A DNA stretch of 37,141 nt from an uncultured Veillonella sp. (GTDB taxonomy: Bacteria; Bacillota; Negativicutes; Veillonellales; Veillonellaceae), in contig USAV01000006.1 in the NCBI GenBank assembly GCA_900552715.1, positions 1 through 37,141 of the forward strand. The letters run 5' to 3'. Both the position numbers and the translations under genes were made by a program. This document shows positions 1 to 8,417 of the stretch, in pieces; positions within the stretch are counted from its first letter, which is position 1, and every line of letters starts with the position of its first letter. A model generated the notes under the pieces. The model saw nothing but the letters and a program-made list of their open reading frames with translations. It ran no database searches and had not been told where the DNA came from.

Positions 1-1
1 A

Positions 2-30
2 TGTACAATCAATAATAAATACTATATAAT
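2..30 (+). promoter_or_regulatory. Putative sigma-70-type promoter for the division cluster
   Basis: TGTACA at 2-7 and a perfect TATAAT at 25-30 are separated by 17 bp. Transcription would start near position 37, giving a leader of about 50 nt before the first gene. The -35 box matches the consensus at only four of six positions, and the window edge hides anything upstream. Confidence 0.45.
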
Positions 31-87
31 AGAATAGTCTATACAAATATATTTTATGGTTTTATATATAGATTGAAGGGGAATCAC

Positions 88-774
88 ATGATAGAAGAAT
101 CCCTACACGCTATACAGCAGCGCATGGCGGATGCTATGGCGCGCGTTGGTCGCGTAGATACAGCATTATTGGTAGCGGTTACCAAGAACCATCCCGTATC
201 GGCGGTGGAAGAGGTGGCGCGTCTCGGTGTAACTCATGTGGGTGAAAACCGAGTGCAAGAGGCTAAAGAAAAACAGCTCACCTATAAAGGTCCACAATTA
301 ACATGGCATTTGATTGGTCATTTACAGGTCAATAAGGTGCGTCAAGCGGTGCCTATGTTTGATTTAATTCATTCTGTAGACAGCCGTAAATTATTAGATG
401 AAATCGAAAAGGTGGCAGCAAAGCACGATAAGGTACAAGACGTATTATTGCAAGTTAATGTAGCCCGCGAAGCATCTAAAACGGGTATGACCGTTGAAGA
501 GTTTCCGGAAATACGAGACTATGCAAAGACATTACCTCATGTCCGTGTTCGCGGCTTGATGTGTATGGCACCATTTTTCGATAATCCAGAGGAAGCACGT
601 CCAATCTTCCGTATAGCTAATGCCTTGTATGAGGATATGAAGGGCTATTTTGAAGAAGGACAGATTCAATATTTATCTATGGGGATGACTCACGACTTTG
701 AAGTCGCTTTGGAAGAAGGGGCTAATATTGTTCGTGTAGGCACAGCAATTTTTGGGGAACGTGTGTATTATTAA
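88..774 (+). CDS. yggS: YggS/PLPBP family pyridoxal phosphate homeostasis protein
   Basis: Cytosolic, non-catalytic PLP-binding protein of the YggS/PROSC family, which buffers free PLP and affects amino-acid metabolism. The 228-residue protein has the fold-type III signature: VAVTKNHP with the Schiff-base lysine at about K33, a GENRVQEA motif, and the phosphate-binding C-terminus LSMGMTHDFE...GANIVRVGTAIFG. Its length fits the family. The ATG at 88 is chosen because AAGGGGA lies 5 nt upstream; an in-frame TTG at 73 has no such site. It precedes sepF, proC and ylmH, the order commonly seen downstream of the division genes in Gram-positive-related bacteria, so it is probably co-transcribed with them. 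The family call is firm; the exact physiological role is known only by family. Confidence 0.93.
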   Translation: MIEESLHAIQQRMADAMARVGRVDTALLVAVTKNHPVSAVEEVARLGVTHVGENRVQEAKEKQLTYKGPQLTWHLIGHLQVNKVRQAVPMFDLIHSVDSRKLLDEIEKVAAKHDKVQDVLLQVNVAREASKTGMTVEEFPEIRDYAKTLPHVRVRGLMCMAPFFDNPEEARPIFRIANALYEDMKGYFEEGQIQYLSMGMTHDFEVALEEGANIVRVGTAIFGERVYY

Positions 775-825
775 GGCTCGGGTTGCCTAGTAATCGGTAG
801 CGTTATGTATTAGGAGGAAATCCAA

Positions 826-1323
826 ATGGCATTGGGAGATTATTTAGACAAAGCAAAAAACTTATTCTTAGGCAAAAATGATGATGACTATGAATATGAT
901 GATTATGACTACGAAGATGATGAGGAATACGAAGCTGAACCAGCTCCAGTAGCTCCAGCAGCACCTGTATCCGGCGCATCTGAATTTCATCCACGCAAGG
1001 TAGGAGGCCAATCTACGATGACACAACGTCCAACAGCTATGAAAGTAGTTGTAATTGAACCAAAAGTATTTGAAGATTCTGAAAATATTACACATCAATT
1101 GCGCGACATGCGTCCTGTATTGATCAACTTTGAAAATACAGATCCTCATGAAGCAGCTCGTATTGTGGACTTCGTATCTGGTGCGACATTTGCATTGGAT
1201 GGCAAATTGGAAAAGGTTGGTAAGGACATTTTCATGTGCGTGCCTGTAAACATTTCCATTGATTATTCTGATAATGAAAGTAACAAAGCTGAGCAAAACG
1301 AATACGCTTGGGAAAACAAATAA
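826..1323 (+). CDS. sepF: Cell division protein SepF
   Basis: SepF is a membrane-associated FtsZ partner that helps tether and bundle Z-ring filaments. The protein has 165 residues. The N-terminus (MALGDYLDKAKNLFLG) is the amphipathic membrane-targeting helix. It is followed by a very acidic Asp/Glu/Tyr-rich linker (about residues 18-38), a Pro/Ala stretch, and the conserved SepF domain from about residue 65 (KVVVIEPKVFEDSENITHQLRDMRPVLIN is split here into VVVIEPK and RDMRPVLINFE, with DFVSGATFALDGK after it). AGGAGGAAA lies just upstream of the ATG. The Asp/Tyr-dense linker is more acidic than I would expect but is not disruptive. It lies between yggS and proC in one transcription direction. 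Confidence 0.95.
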   Translation: MALGDYLDKAKNLFLGKNDDDYEYDDYDYEDDEEYEAEPAPVAPAAPVSGASEFHPRKVGGQSTMTQRPTAMKVVVIEPKVFEDSENITHQLRDMRPVLINFENTDPHEAARIVDFVSGATFALDGKLEKVGKDIFMCVPVNISIDYSDNESNKAEQNEYAWENK

Positions 1324-1349
1324 TTTCTCTTTAAACGGTGGTGACAACT

Positions 1350-2144
1350 ATGTTAGGTAAAACCTTATGTATCGGCGTTGGCTCGATGGGTGGCGCTCTA
1401 TTGCGCGGTGCATTACAGCATGGCGTGTTGAAAGCAAGTGATACACACATTCTGGTGCGTCGTGAAGAACAATGTAAGGCTCTTACAGAGGAGCTTGGTG
1501 TAGTAGGCTTTACGACTATGCCTAATGTACATGAGTACAATACCATTCTCTTGGCTGTAAAACCACAAGTGTTACCATCTGTACTAGAGGATTTAAAAGA
1601 AGTACCTTATGGGACTGTTATGATTTCCGTTGCAGCAGGGATTACCTTAGATACCCTTGATGCGGCGATTCCACAAGCTAACTGGTTTAGAGCCATGCCA
1701 AATACACCGGCTTCTATCGGTGCAGGTATGACGGCTCTTGCAGGGGATGATGTACATACAGACCTTGGTCGTGATGTTCAAGCCTTGTTTGAGGCTGTCG
1801 GCGAAGTGGCCGTGGTAAGCGAAGCTGATTTAGATCGCTTAGGTGCACTATCTGGTGCGGGTCCTGGCTATATGTTCGTCATTCTAGATGCCTTAGCTGA
1901 TGCAGGGGTTCGCATAGGCTTGCCTCGCCAGTTGGCTATCAAGGCTGCGGCTCAAACGATGTATGGTGCTGGTAAGATGGCTCTTGAAAGTGGCAATCAT
2001 CCAGCGGTATTACGAGATCAAGTAACAAGTCCAGGTGGCACGACCATTGCTGGTATTGGTGCCATGGAAAAAGGTGGACTTCGCAGTGCTCTCCAAGATG
2101 GCGTAGTAGCATGTCTTGCTCGGTCAAATGAATTGGGGAAATAA
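1350..2144 (+). CDS. proC: Pyrroline-5-carboxylate reductase
   Basis: Catalyses the last step of proline synthesis, NAD(P)H reduction of 1-pyrroline-5-carboxylate to proline, in the cytosol. The N-terminal Rossmann motif is IGVGSMGGALL. The family signatures MPNTPASIGAG and the C-terminal TSPGGTTIAGI dimerisation motif are both present. The 264-residue length is normal. The ATG at 1350 is preferred over an in-frame GTG at 1338, because GGTGGTGA at 1337-1344 serves as the ribosome binding site for it. It ends 2 nt before the TTG of ylmH. proC between sepF and ylmH is a recurring arrangement in Firmicutes-like genomes. Confidence 0.95.
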   Translation: MLGKTLCIGVGSMGGALLRGALQHGVLKASDTHILVRREEQCKALTEELGVVGFTTMPNVHEYNTILLAVKPQVLPSVLEDLKEVPYGTVMISVAAGITLDTLDAAIPQANWFRAMPNTPASIGAGMTALAGDDVHTDLGRDVQALFEAVGEVAVVSEADLDRLGALSGAGPGYMFVILDALADAGVRIGLPRQLAIKAAAQTMYGAGKMALESGNHPAVLRDQVTSPGGTTIAGIGAMEKGGLRSALQDGVVACLARSNELGK

Positions 2145-2146
2145 TT

Positions 2147-2932
2147 TTGGCAGATACTAGTAAATTAATACGATATTTTGAAGCCAGTGGCAGTGGTGAG
2201 GAAGCTCGCCGTATGCTAGATTTGGCTGAGCAGGTTGTTAAAGGCCGCCCGTATCGCGTGGCGGACTTTACGAGTCCTGCAGGTCTTGTCATTGCGGACG
2301 CAATCAAGGCCAACTATCCGCAGCTCATCGTTAAAACTGATGGTGGTTATGAAGGGGCGGAACGCATCCGTATCGCCTTTGTAGACAGCGATTTTAACGG
2401 TACTGTGGACATGGGTATTTGCGCCCTTAAGGTAAATTGGGACCCACGGTTCCGACTACTTACTCATCGCGATGTACTCGGCTCCTTAATGGGCCTCGGC
2501 ATTGATCGCTCTAAATTTGGTGACGTTATCGTCCAACAAGGGGGCGCTCAAATTTTGGTGGATGAAAGCGTAGCAGATTTTGTGATTCAAAACTTCACGA
2601 AAATCGCTATGGTTTCTGTATCTGTAGAGGCTATTGAGCTATCGGATATTGCACCAAAAGAAGAAAAAATTAAAGAAGTCCGCACTACTGTTGCTTCGTT
2701 GCGCTTAGATGCGGTGGCAAGTTCTGGTTTTAGTGTATCTCGCACCAAATTAGTGAGCGCTATTAATGCAGGATTATTGCAAGTAAACTGGCAACCAGCT
2801 AAGGGTGCATCCCAAGAGGTTAAAGAAGGGGATGTCATCTCTATGCGTGGTCGTGGCCGAATGAAGGTAGAAGCCATTACAGGTACATCTCGTAAGGGGC
2901 GTATCGGCGTATATCTGAAACGATTCATGTAG
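2147..2932 (+). CDS. ylmH: YlmH-like S4-domain RNA-binding protein
   Basis: Member of the YlmH family, whose Bacillus homologue binds stalled ribosomal complexes and sits in the division gene neighbourhood. The 261-residue protein has an N-terminal domain (about 1-175) typical of the family, including LTHRDVLGSLMGLGIDRSKFGD and QQGGAQILV. The C-terminal S4 RNA-binding domain (about 183-255) carries SRTKLVSAINAGLLQVNW and GDVISMRGRGRMKV. The start is TTG at 2147, two nt after the proC stop, with GGGGAAA 5 nt upstream; this points to translational coupling. A strong terminator follows, closing the division cluster. No divIVA homologue follows here, unlike in many Firmicutes. Confidence 0.92.
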   Translation: MADTSKLIRYFEASGSGEEARRMLDLAEQVVKGRPYRVADFTSPAGLVIADAIKANYPQLIVKTDGGYEGAERIRIAFVDSDFNGTVDMGICALKVNWDPRFRLLTHRDVLGSLMGLGIDRSKFGDVIVQQGGAQILVDESVADFVIQNFTKIAMVSVSVEAIELSDIAPKEEKIKEVRTTVASLRLDAVASSGFSVSRTKLVSAINAGLLQVNWQPAKGASQEVKEGDVISMRGRGRMKVEAITGTSRKGRIGVYLKRFM

Positions 2933-2940
2933 GCAATTGA

Positions 2941-2971
2941 AAATCGGCTTGACCATCAAGCCGATTTTTTT
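2941..2971 (+). terminator. Rho-independent terminator after ylmH
   Basis: A perfect 12-bp stem (2941-2952 with 2956-2967) with loop CCA is followed by a T run. It ends the division cluster 9 nt after the ylmH stop. Confidence 0.93.
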
Positions 2972-2976
2972 ATATA
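2949..2976 (+). promoter_or_regulatory. Possible promoter of the tetrapyrrole operon, embedded in the terminator
   Basis: TTGACC at 2949-2954 matches the -35 consensus at five of six positions and lies within the terminator stem and loop. A TATATA -10 follows at 2971-2976 (16-bp spacer) or 2973-2978 (18-bp). Transcription would start only a few bases before the next ATG. This is an inference from sequence match; readthrough is the alternative. Confidence 0.35.
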
Positions 2977-2989
2977 TAGTAGGACAGCC

Positions 2990-3637
2990 ATGGTATCCAT
3001 AACATTTCAACCTACAACAGAAGATACAATCCTATTCGTAGGCGGCGGAGAGGTAGCAGAGCGACGAATACAGCTCTTTATTGATGAGCCGTGCAACATT
3101 GTGGTAATTGCTCCCACTGTAACAGATAGGATTTGCCAATGGGCAAAGGATAATCGTATCACCTGGTACGACCGTGCTTTCACAATGGATGATGAACACC
3201 ACATTATAACGAGCAGTTTGTTCTTTATCTGCACAGATAATGGCGAATTAAACGATACGTTATATGATATGGGGAAAAAACACCGCGTTTGGACTAATCG
3301 CAGTGACGCCCCTAGGGCGTGCAGATTTACTGTGCCTTCATCCCTTGAACTAGGCGATCTTCACATCGCTATTAGCGCTAATAACGTAGGACCTCGTATC
3401 AATCGCCTCGTAAGGCAAGATATGATGAATCGTTATGGTCGGTTGCAAAAGGCGATGCCTAGACTTAAAATATTTAGAGAAGAAGTAAAGTTACTACTTC
3501 CTACCCCAGAGGCTCGACAGAAATTTTGGCGAGACCATCTGACCGTAGAAACTTTTGAAGCCATTCTCAAGGGAGAGTGGATGACTATAGAGGAGAAACT
3601 TGACCATGAAATTAGTGGTATTAGGTCTAAATCATAG
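2990..3637 (+). CDS. Precorrin-2 dehydrogenase / sirohydrochlorin ferrochelatase-like protein (Met8/CysG N-terminal family)
   Basis: Probably catalyses NAD-dependent oxidation of precorrin-2 to sirohydrochlorin, and perhaps iron or cobalt chelation. The 215-residue protein has the dinucleotide-binding motif LFVGGGEVAERR near the N-terminus and a CTDNGELND segment at the position of the family's TDD...N, retaining the first Asp. It also has the TVPSSLELGDLHIAISANN block matching the CysG 'ivPa...gpl.iaIST' region. The C-terminal 70 residues are helical and less conserved. The ATG is preceded by a modest AGGA. Its 3' end overlaps hemA by 32 bp, so the two are translationally linked. With the CobA domain encoded downstream, the operon could make uroporphyrinogen III, then precorrin-2, then sirohydrochlorin. 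The gene name is uncertain (sirC/hemX/cysG-N usages differ). Confidence 0.85.
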   Translation: MVSITFQPTTEDTILFVGGGEVAERRIQLFIDEPCNIVVIAPTVTDRICQWAKDNRITWYDRAFTMDDEHHIITSSLFFICTDNGELNDTLYDMGKKHRVWTNRSDAPRACRFTVPSSLELGDLHIAISANNVGPRINRLVRQDMMNRYGRLQKAMPRLKIFREEVKLLLPTPEARQKFWRDHLTVETFEAILKGEWMTIEEKLDHEISGIRSKS

Positions 3638-4877
3638 AAGTGCCGCTGTTGCGGTGCGTGAACGTTTCTCGTTTGATAAGGACGAGGTCGCTTCAGCACT
3701 GAACCGCCTCTATGAATTCGACTGTGTAGCAGAATGTGTCATTTTGTCTACATGCAATAGAACTGAAATCTATGCGGCCTTAGAAGGTGTAGAGTTCCCT
3801 AAAGAATATATGCTGGCTGTGTTAAAGGATTTAAAAGGTGCCGACCACATCGATGAAGATGCCTTTTTCTTCTATGAAGAGCGCGATTGCATTGAACATC
3901 TATTCCGCGTATCTGCAAGCCTTGATTCCCTTGTGTTGGGGGAAGGTCAAATTTTGAGCCAATTAAAAGGGGCTTATATTCAGGCTTATAGCGCAGGTTG
4001 CACAGGCACAATTTTTAATATCTTATTCCAACGTGCTATCAGTGTTGGTAAAAAGGTACGGACGAACACAGGTATTGCCAATACGCCTGTATCTGTTAGC
4101 TATACTGCTGTTAACCTTGCGGAGGATAGCTTAGAAAAACCTTTATCTGAAGCGACGGTGCTCATCTTAGGTGCTGGCACCATGAGTGAGTTGACCGCAA
4201 CGCACCTACAAGCAAAGGGCGTAAAGACGATTTTTGTATCAAATAGAACCTTTACGAAGGCAGAGGCTCTAGCAGAGCGATTTAATGGTAAAGCTGTTAA
4301 GCTAGATAACTTTGTAGATTACGCTAAAGATGCAGACATCCTCATTACATCTACAGGGGCGCCACATTATATTATTACTGAACGTGAAGCAAAGAAAATT
4401 ACCTCCCTTCGCAAAGGTGAGCCAATCGTTATGATTGATATTGCGGTACCACGCGATATCGATCCCGGCGTAGCAGATATGGAAGGTATTTACCTGTTTA
4501 ATATCGACTCTCTTGAAAGTGTAGTCGAAGAAAATAAGGCACAGCGCGAAGAGGAAGCTCGTCGTGCAGAGCCTATCATTCACGACGCCATTGAAGAATT
4601 ATTAGATAAATTGAGTTATTTAACGGTGCGCCCTATGATGGCATTGCTTACAGAAAAAGCAGAACGCATTCGCCGTCGTGAGTTACATCGCGCATTAGCG
4701 AAATTGCCTGATATTTCTGATAAGGAGCGCCGTATTATGGACTCAATGAGTCGCATGATCATCCGCAAAATGTTGCGTGAACCGATGATTCACTTTAACG
4801 AAATCGCTGGTACAGAGGAAGAAGGTTTGTACTGGGATTTATTCAAAGATATGTTTAATCTTGAGAAAGAAGGGTAA
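3606..4877 (+). CDS. hemA: Glutamyl-tRNA reductase
   Basis: First committed step of the C5 pathway: NADPH reduction of glutamyl-tRNA(Glu) to glutamate-1-semialdehyde. The 423-residue protein begins LVVLGLNHRSA, has the nucleophilic cysteine at C50 in LSTCNRTE, the GEGQILSQ(L)KGAY motif, a central NADPH-binding LILGAGTMSE, and a C-terminal dimerisation helix region (RRRELHRAL onward). The ATG at 3606 is preferred; an in-frame TTG two codons upstream is less likely. GAGGAGAAA at 3590-3598 lies inside the preceding gene, which it overlaps by 32 bp. Four bases separate it from hemC. HemA is a common control point in this pathway, but no regulatory RNA is visible here. Confidence 0.96.
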   Translation: MKLVVLGLNHRSAAVAVRERFSFDKDEVASALNRLYEFDCVAECVILSTCNRTEIYAALEGVEFPKEYMLAVLKDLKGADHIDEDAFFFYEERDCIEHLFRVSASLDSLVLGEGQILSQLKGAYIQAYSAGCTGTIFNILFQRAISVGKKVRTNTGIANTPVSVSYTAVNLAEDSLEKPLSEATVLILGAGTMSELTATHLQAKGVKTIFVSNRTFTKAEALAERFNGKAVKLDNFVDYAKDADILITSTGAPHYIITEREAKKITSLRKGEPIVMIDIAVPRDIDPGVADMEGIYLFNIDSLESVVEENKAQREEEARRAEPIIHDAIEELLDKLSYLTVRPMMALLTEKAERIRRRELHRALAKLPDISDKERRIMDSMSRMIIRKMLREPMIHFNEIAGTEEEGLYWDLFKDMFNLEKEG

Positions 4878-4881
4878 GGCT

Positions 4882-5820
4882 ATGAGAGACCATATTCGAA
4901 TCGGCACGCGAAAAAGTGCCCTTGCCCTATGGCAGGCTGAACATATTAGTGCAGAGTTACAACGTCTGTACCCAAACATTACGGTCGAGCTAGTTCACTT
5001 TAATACAAAAGGGGATCGTATCTTGGAAAAACCACTGGCTCAAGTTGGTGGTAAAGGTTTATTTACTGCTGAGCTAGAAGAGGCAATGCATAAAGGCGAT
5101 ATCGATATCGCCGTACATAGCTTGAAAGATATGCCTACAGAGTTGCCAGAAGGGCTAACTCTTGGTGCTATCTCTGCTCGTGAAGTGCCTTACGATGCGC
5201 TTGTGAGCCCCGTGTATAAAACATTAGATAAATTGCCTCAAGGTGCTCGCGTCGGTACAAGTAGCTTGCGTCGCCAAGCGCAATTATTACATGTCCGTCC
5301 TGACCTTAAGGTCGAGGTTATCCGTGGTAATGTACAAACTCGTTTGAGCAAGATTGAAACAGAAAAACTAGATGGCGTTATCTTGGCACAAGCCGGTCTT
5401 AGACGGTTGGGCTTAGATGATCAAATTACCCAAGTATTTAAAGCGGATGAAATGATTCCTGCTGTTGGTCAAGGGGCTCTTGCTATCGAGTGTCGTGCTG
5501 ACGATACGGAAATGCTTGAAATGCTAGCTCCTATTAACGACGAAGCTACGCGCTATGCTGTTGAAGGGGAACGCAGCTTCTTGCGTCAGTTAAATGGTGG
5601 TTGCCAAGTGCCTATGGGTGTACATGGTACTATCAATAAAGGTCAATTGACCTTAAAGGCCATGATTGCGTCCCTCGACGGTAAAACGGTATACGAAGGA
5701 GAAATTTCTGGCCCAGCGAAAAAAGCTGAAATTCTTGGTAAAAACCTTGCAAAAGCCTTGTATGAAGAAGGGGGCAAACATATTGTGGATGCTCTCATAG
5801 AGGAAGGAATCATAAAATGA
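4882..5820 (+). CDS. hemC: Porphobilinogen deaminase (hydroxymethylbilane synthase)
   Basis: Polymerises four porphobilinogens into hydroxymethylbilane using a covalently bound dipyrromethane cofactor. The 312-residue sequence has IRIGTRKSALALWQAEH at the start, the substrate-binding VHSLKDMPTELPEG, GTSSLRRQAQL, RGNVQTRL, and cofactor cysteine C241 in LNGGCQVPMGVHG. The ATG at 4882 is supported by AAGAAGGGTAAGG immediately upstream; an in-frame TTG at 4861 lies inside hemA and would add seven unconserved residues. The TGA stop overlaps the ATG of the next gene in the pattern ATGA, which indicates coupling with the enzyme using its unstable product. Confidence 0.96.
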   Translation: MRDHIRIGTRKSALALWQAEHISAELQRLYPNITVELVHFNTKGDRILEKPLAQVGGKGLFTAELEEAMHKGDIDIAVHSLKDMPTELPEGLTLGAISAREVPYDALVSPVYKTLDKLPQGARVGTSSLRRQAQLLHVRPDLKVEVIRGNVQTRLSKIETEKLDGVILAQAGLRRLGLDDQITQVFKADEMIPAVGQGALAIECRADDTEMLEMLAPINDEATRYAVEGERSFLRQLNGGCQVPMGVHGTINKGQLTLKAMIASLDGKTVYEGEISGPAKKAEILGKNLAKALYEEGGKHIVDALIEEGIIK

Positions 5821-7331
5821 CAGGTATGGTATATCTAATTGGTGCAGGCCCTGGCGATGTTAAGCTCATCACTGTAAAAGGTCGCGAATGCATTGAAAAA
5901 GCAGATGTAATTGTATATGACTATTTAGCAGATGCTCATTTGTTAGAATGGGCTCGCCCAGATGCAGAGTTGATCTACGCTGGTAAACAATGTAAAGATC
6001 ACACAATGCACCAATGGGAAATCAACGAGTTATTAGTTCAAAAAGGTAAAGAAGGAAAAATCGTAGCGCGCTTAAAAGGCGGTGATCCACTCGTGTTCGG
6101 TCGCGGTGGTGAAGAGGCGATGGCCCTTGGGAAAGCTGGTGTACCATTTGAATTCGTACCAGGCGTAACATCTCCAATTGCAGCCCCTGCTTATGCAGGT
6201 ATTCCTGTAACACAACGCGCTATGGCTACATCCTTTGCGGTTGTAACCGGTCATGAGGACCCAACTAAAGCCGTATCTGGCATTCATTGGGAAGGCCTTG
6301 CTACAGCGGTAGATACACTTTGCTTTGTAATGGGTGTTGGCAACTTGCCTACTATTGCAGAAAAATTGATGGCTCATGGACGTCCAGCTTCTACACCAGT
6401 AGCGCTTGTTCGTTGGGGTACAAAAACGATTCAAGAAGTTCTCGTATCTACCCTTGAACATGTAGTAGAAGACGTAGAAAAGGCACAACTAAAAGCGCCA
6501 GCTATCATCGTAGTAGGCGATGTAGTTAACCTTCGTGAAAAATTACAATGGTTCGATAATAAACCGTTATTCGGTAAAACTATTGTAGTTACACGGGCTC
6601 GCTCCCAAGCTAGTGCATTCCGCGAAAAATTAGCAGCTCAAGGTGCTAATGTAGTAGAAGCGGCAGCGATTAAAACATCTCCATTGGAGTTGTTTGATGA
6701 AGATCGTCGTATCATCAATAATACAAAACAATACCAATGCATCGTATTCACATCTGGTGAAGGGGTTCGTTACTTCTTTGATGCTCTCTATAAAGAAGGC
6801 AAGGATACACGTGCATTAGGTAATTCTAAAGTGGCAGCTATTGGCTGTGCTACAGCTCGTGAACTTCAAAAATACGGCATTGTTCCAGATATTATTCCTG
6901 TAGACTATAAAGCTGAATCTGCTGTAAAGGCTCTTGAAGAAGAGCTCAAAGCAGGGGACTCCGTATTGCTCATCCAACCAAAAGTAGCGCGCGACGTAAT
7001 TCCACGCTCTTTGCGTCATCATGATATAGATGTAGATATTTTGCGTTTATATGAAACGACACAAGATACATCTCAACAAGAAGCATTAATCAATGCATTA
7101 ACTGCAGGTACTGTAGACTACATTACGTTTACAAGTTCCTCTACAGTAACCAATACAATTCAATTATTGGGCGATGATGCATTGAAACTATTAGGTAATA
7201 CTAAGATTGCTTGCATCGGACCTATCACAGCTGCTACAGCTATGAGTGCAGGTCTTAAACCTGCTGTCATCAGCGATGTATATACAACTGATGGCTTAGT
7301 TAACGCTATCATAAATGATGCTAAGGCTTAA
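5817..7331 (+). CDS. cobA-hemD: Fused uroporphyrinogen-III C-methyltransferase / uroporphyrinogen-III synthase (CobA-HemD)
   Basis: A 504-residue bifunctional protein. Residues about 1-245 are the SAM-dependent methyltransferase (CobA/SUMT) converting uroporphyrinogen III to precorrin-2: VYLIGAGPGDVKLITVKG, ARLKGGDPLVFGRGGEE, VPGVTSPIAAPAYAGIPVTQR. Residues about 255-504 are HemD, which cyclises hydroxymethylbilane: TIVVTRARSQASAFREKL, FTSGEGVRYFFDAL, DYITFTSSSTVTNT and GPITAATAMSAGLKP. The fusion is a known arrangement in Clostridia and Negativicutes. It channels hydroxymethylbilane toward siroheme and cobalamin. The start overlaps the hemC stop by 4 bp. Confidence 0.95.
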   Translation: MTGMVYLIGAGPGDVKLITVKGRECIEKADVIVYDYLADAHLLEWARPDAELIYAGKQCKDHTMHQWEINELLVQKGKEGKIVARLKGGDPLVFGRGGEEAMALGKAGVPFEFVPGVTSPIAAPAYAGIPVTQRAMATSFAVVTGHEDPTKAVSGIHWEGLATAVDTLCFVMGVGNLPTIAEKLMAHGRPASTPVALVRWGTKTIQEVLVSTLEHVVEDVEKAQLKAPAIIVVGDVVNLREKLQWFDNKPLFGKTIVVTRARSQASAFREKLAAQGANVVEAAAIKTSPLELFDEDRRIINNTKQYQCIVFTSGEGVRYFFDALYKEGKDTRALGNSKVAAIGCATARELQKYGIVPDIIPVDYKAESAVKALEEELKAGDSVLLIQPKVARDVIPRSLRHHDIDVDILRLYETTQDTSQQEALINALTAGTVDYITFTSSSTVTNTIQLLGDDALKLLGNTKIACIGPITAATAMSAGLKPAVISDVYTTDGLVNAIINDAKA

Positions 7332-7406
7332 TAAGGATAGCATATAGTTGTTTCTGTTTATGGAATAACAATATCTCATAGGAGCTAGCTTCTAAGATTT
7401 TAATGA

Positions 7407-7428
7407 GCCCTATAGGGCCTATAGGAGG
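7407..7428 (+). promoter_or_regulatory. Palindrome overlapping the hemB ribosome binding region
   Basis: GCCCTATAGGGC at 7407-7418 is a perfect 12-bp palindrome. CCTATAGGAGG at 7418-7428 follows directly, repeating the CCTATAGG core and containing the hemB AGGAGG. The RNA could fold so as to hide the ribosome binding site. The function is inference; the remaining 102-bp gap upstream of hemB shows nothing else. Confidence 0.4.
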
Positions 7429-7433
7429 ATTAC

Positions 7434-8408
7434 ATGTACGATTTAACATACCGTCCTCGCCGCTTGCGTATCAATCCAGAAATGCGTGATTTGGTACGGG
7501 AAACGACACTCGACGTAACTGATTTAATTTATCCATTATTTATCGTTCCTGGTGAAGGTATCAAAAAAGAAATCGATACGTTGCCAGGCCAATACCACTT
7601 ATCCGTTGATGAAGCTGTAAAAATGGCTCAAGAGGTATATGATCTTGGTATTCTTGGCGTAGAAATCTTCGGTATTCCTACATATAAAGATGAACAAGGT
7701 TCCTCTGCATGGGATATGTCCCAACCTGTACAACAAGCTATCAAAGCCATCCGTGCAGCTGTGCCAAACCTATTGGTGGTAGCTGATGTTTGCTTGTGTC
7801 AATATACAACAACAGGCCATTGTGGCATGATTGATGACCATGAAATCTTAAATGATGAAACATTGCCATTGCTTTGTAAAGTAGCGGTAAGCCAAGCGGA
7901 AGCAGGTGCCCATATGGTGGCTCCATCCGATATGATGGATGGCCGTGTAGGTGCTATCCGTGAAGCCCTTGATGCGGCAGGTTATACTAATGTATCTATT
8001 ATGAGCTATGCTGCAAAATACGCATCCGCTTACTATGGTCCATTCCGTGGTGCTGTTAACTCGGCTCCTAAATTTGGTGATCGCAAGTCCTATCAAATGG
8101 ACCCAGCTAATCGCTTGGAAGCTTTCAGAGAAATCGAGCTGGATATCGCTGAAGGTGCTGATATTATCATGATTAAACCAGCCTTGTCCTATTTGGATAT
8201 CGTTCGTGAAACACGTGACCGCTATGAATTACCTGTAGCTGTATACAATGTGTCTGGCGAATATGCGATGGTTAAATCCGCTGCTGCAGCTGGTCTTATC
8301 GACGAAGAACGCCTCGTTATGGAAACAATGCTTTCTATGAAGCGCGCCGGTGCTAAAATCATCATTACGTACCATGCTATAGATATTGCTAACTGGTTAC
8401 AAAAGTAA
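7434..8408 (+). CDS. hemB: Delta-aminolevulinic acid dehydratase (porphobilinogen synthase)
   Basis: Condenses two 5-aminolevulinates into porphobilinogen. The 324-residue protein has the zinc-binding cysteine triad C120, C122 and C130 in VADVCLCQYTTTGHCG, so it is predicted to be the zinc-dependent type and not the Asp-rich magnesium type. Schiff-base lysines lie in SYAAKYASAYYGPFR and DIIMIKPALSYLD. Length and colinearity are normal. AGGAGG lies 5 nt upstream of the ATG. It is separated from the cobA-hemD fusion by about 100 bp and from hemL by 9 bp. Confidence 0.96.
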   Translation: MYDLTYRPRRLRINPEMRDLVRETTLDVTDLIYPLFIVPGEGIKKEIDTLPGQYHLSVDEAVKMAQEVYDLGILGVEIFGIPTYKDEQGSSAWDMSQPVQQAIKAIRAAVPNLLVVADVCLCQYTTTGHCGMIDDHEILNDETLPLLCKVAVSQAEAGAHMVAPSDMMDGRVGAIREALDAAGYTNVSIMSYAAKYASAYYGPFRGAVNSAPKFGDRKSYQMDPANRLEAFREIELDIAEGADIIMIKPALSYLDIVRETRDRYELPVAVYNVSGEYAMVKSAAAAGLIDEERLVMETMLSMKRAGAKIIITYHAIDIANWLQK

Positions 8409-8417
8409 GGAGAAACC

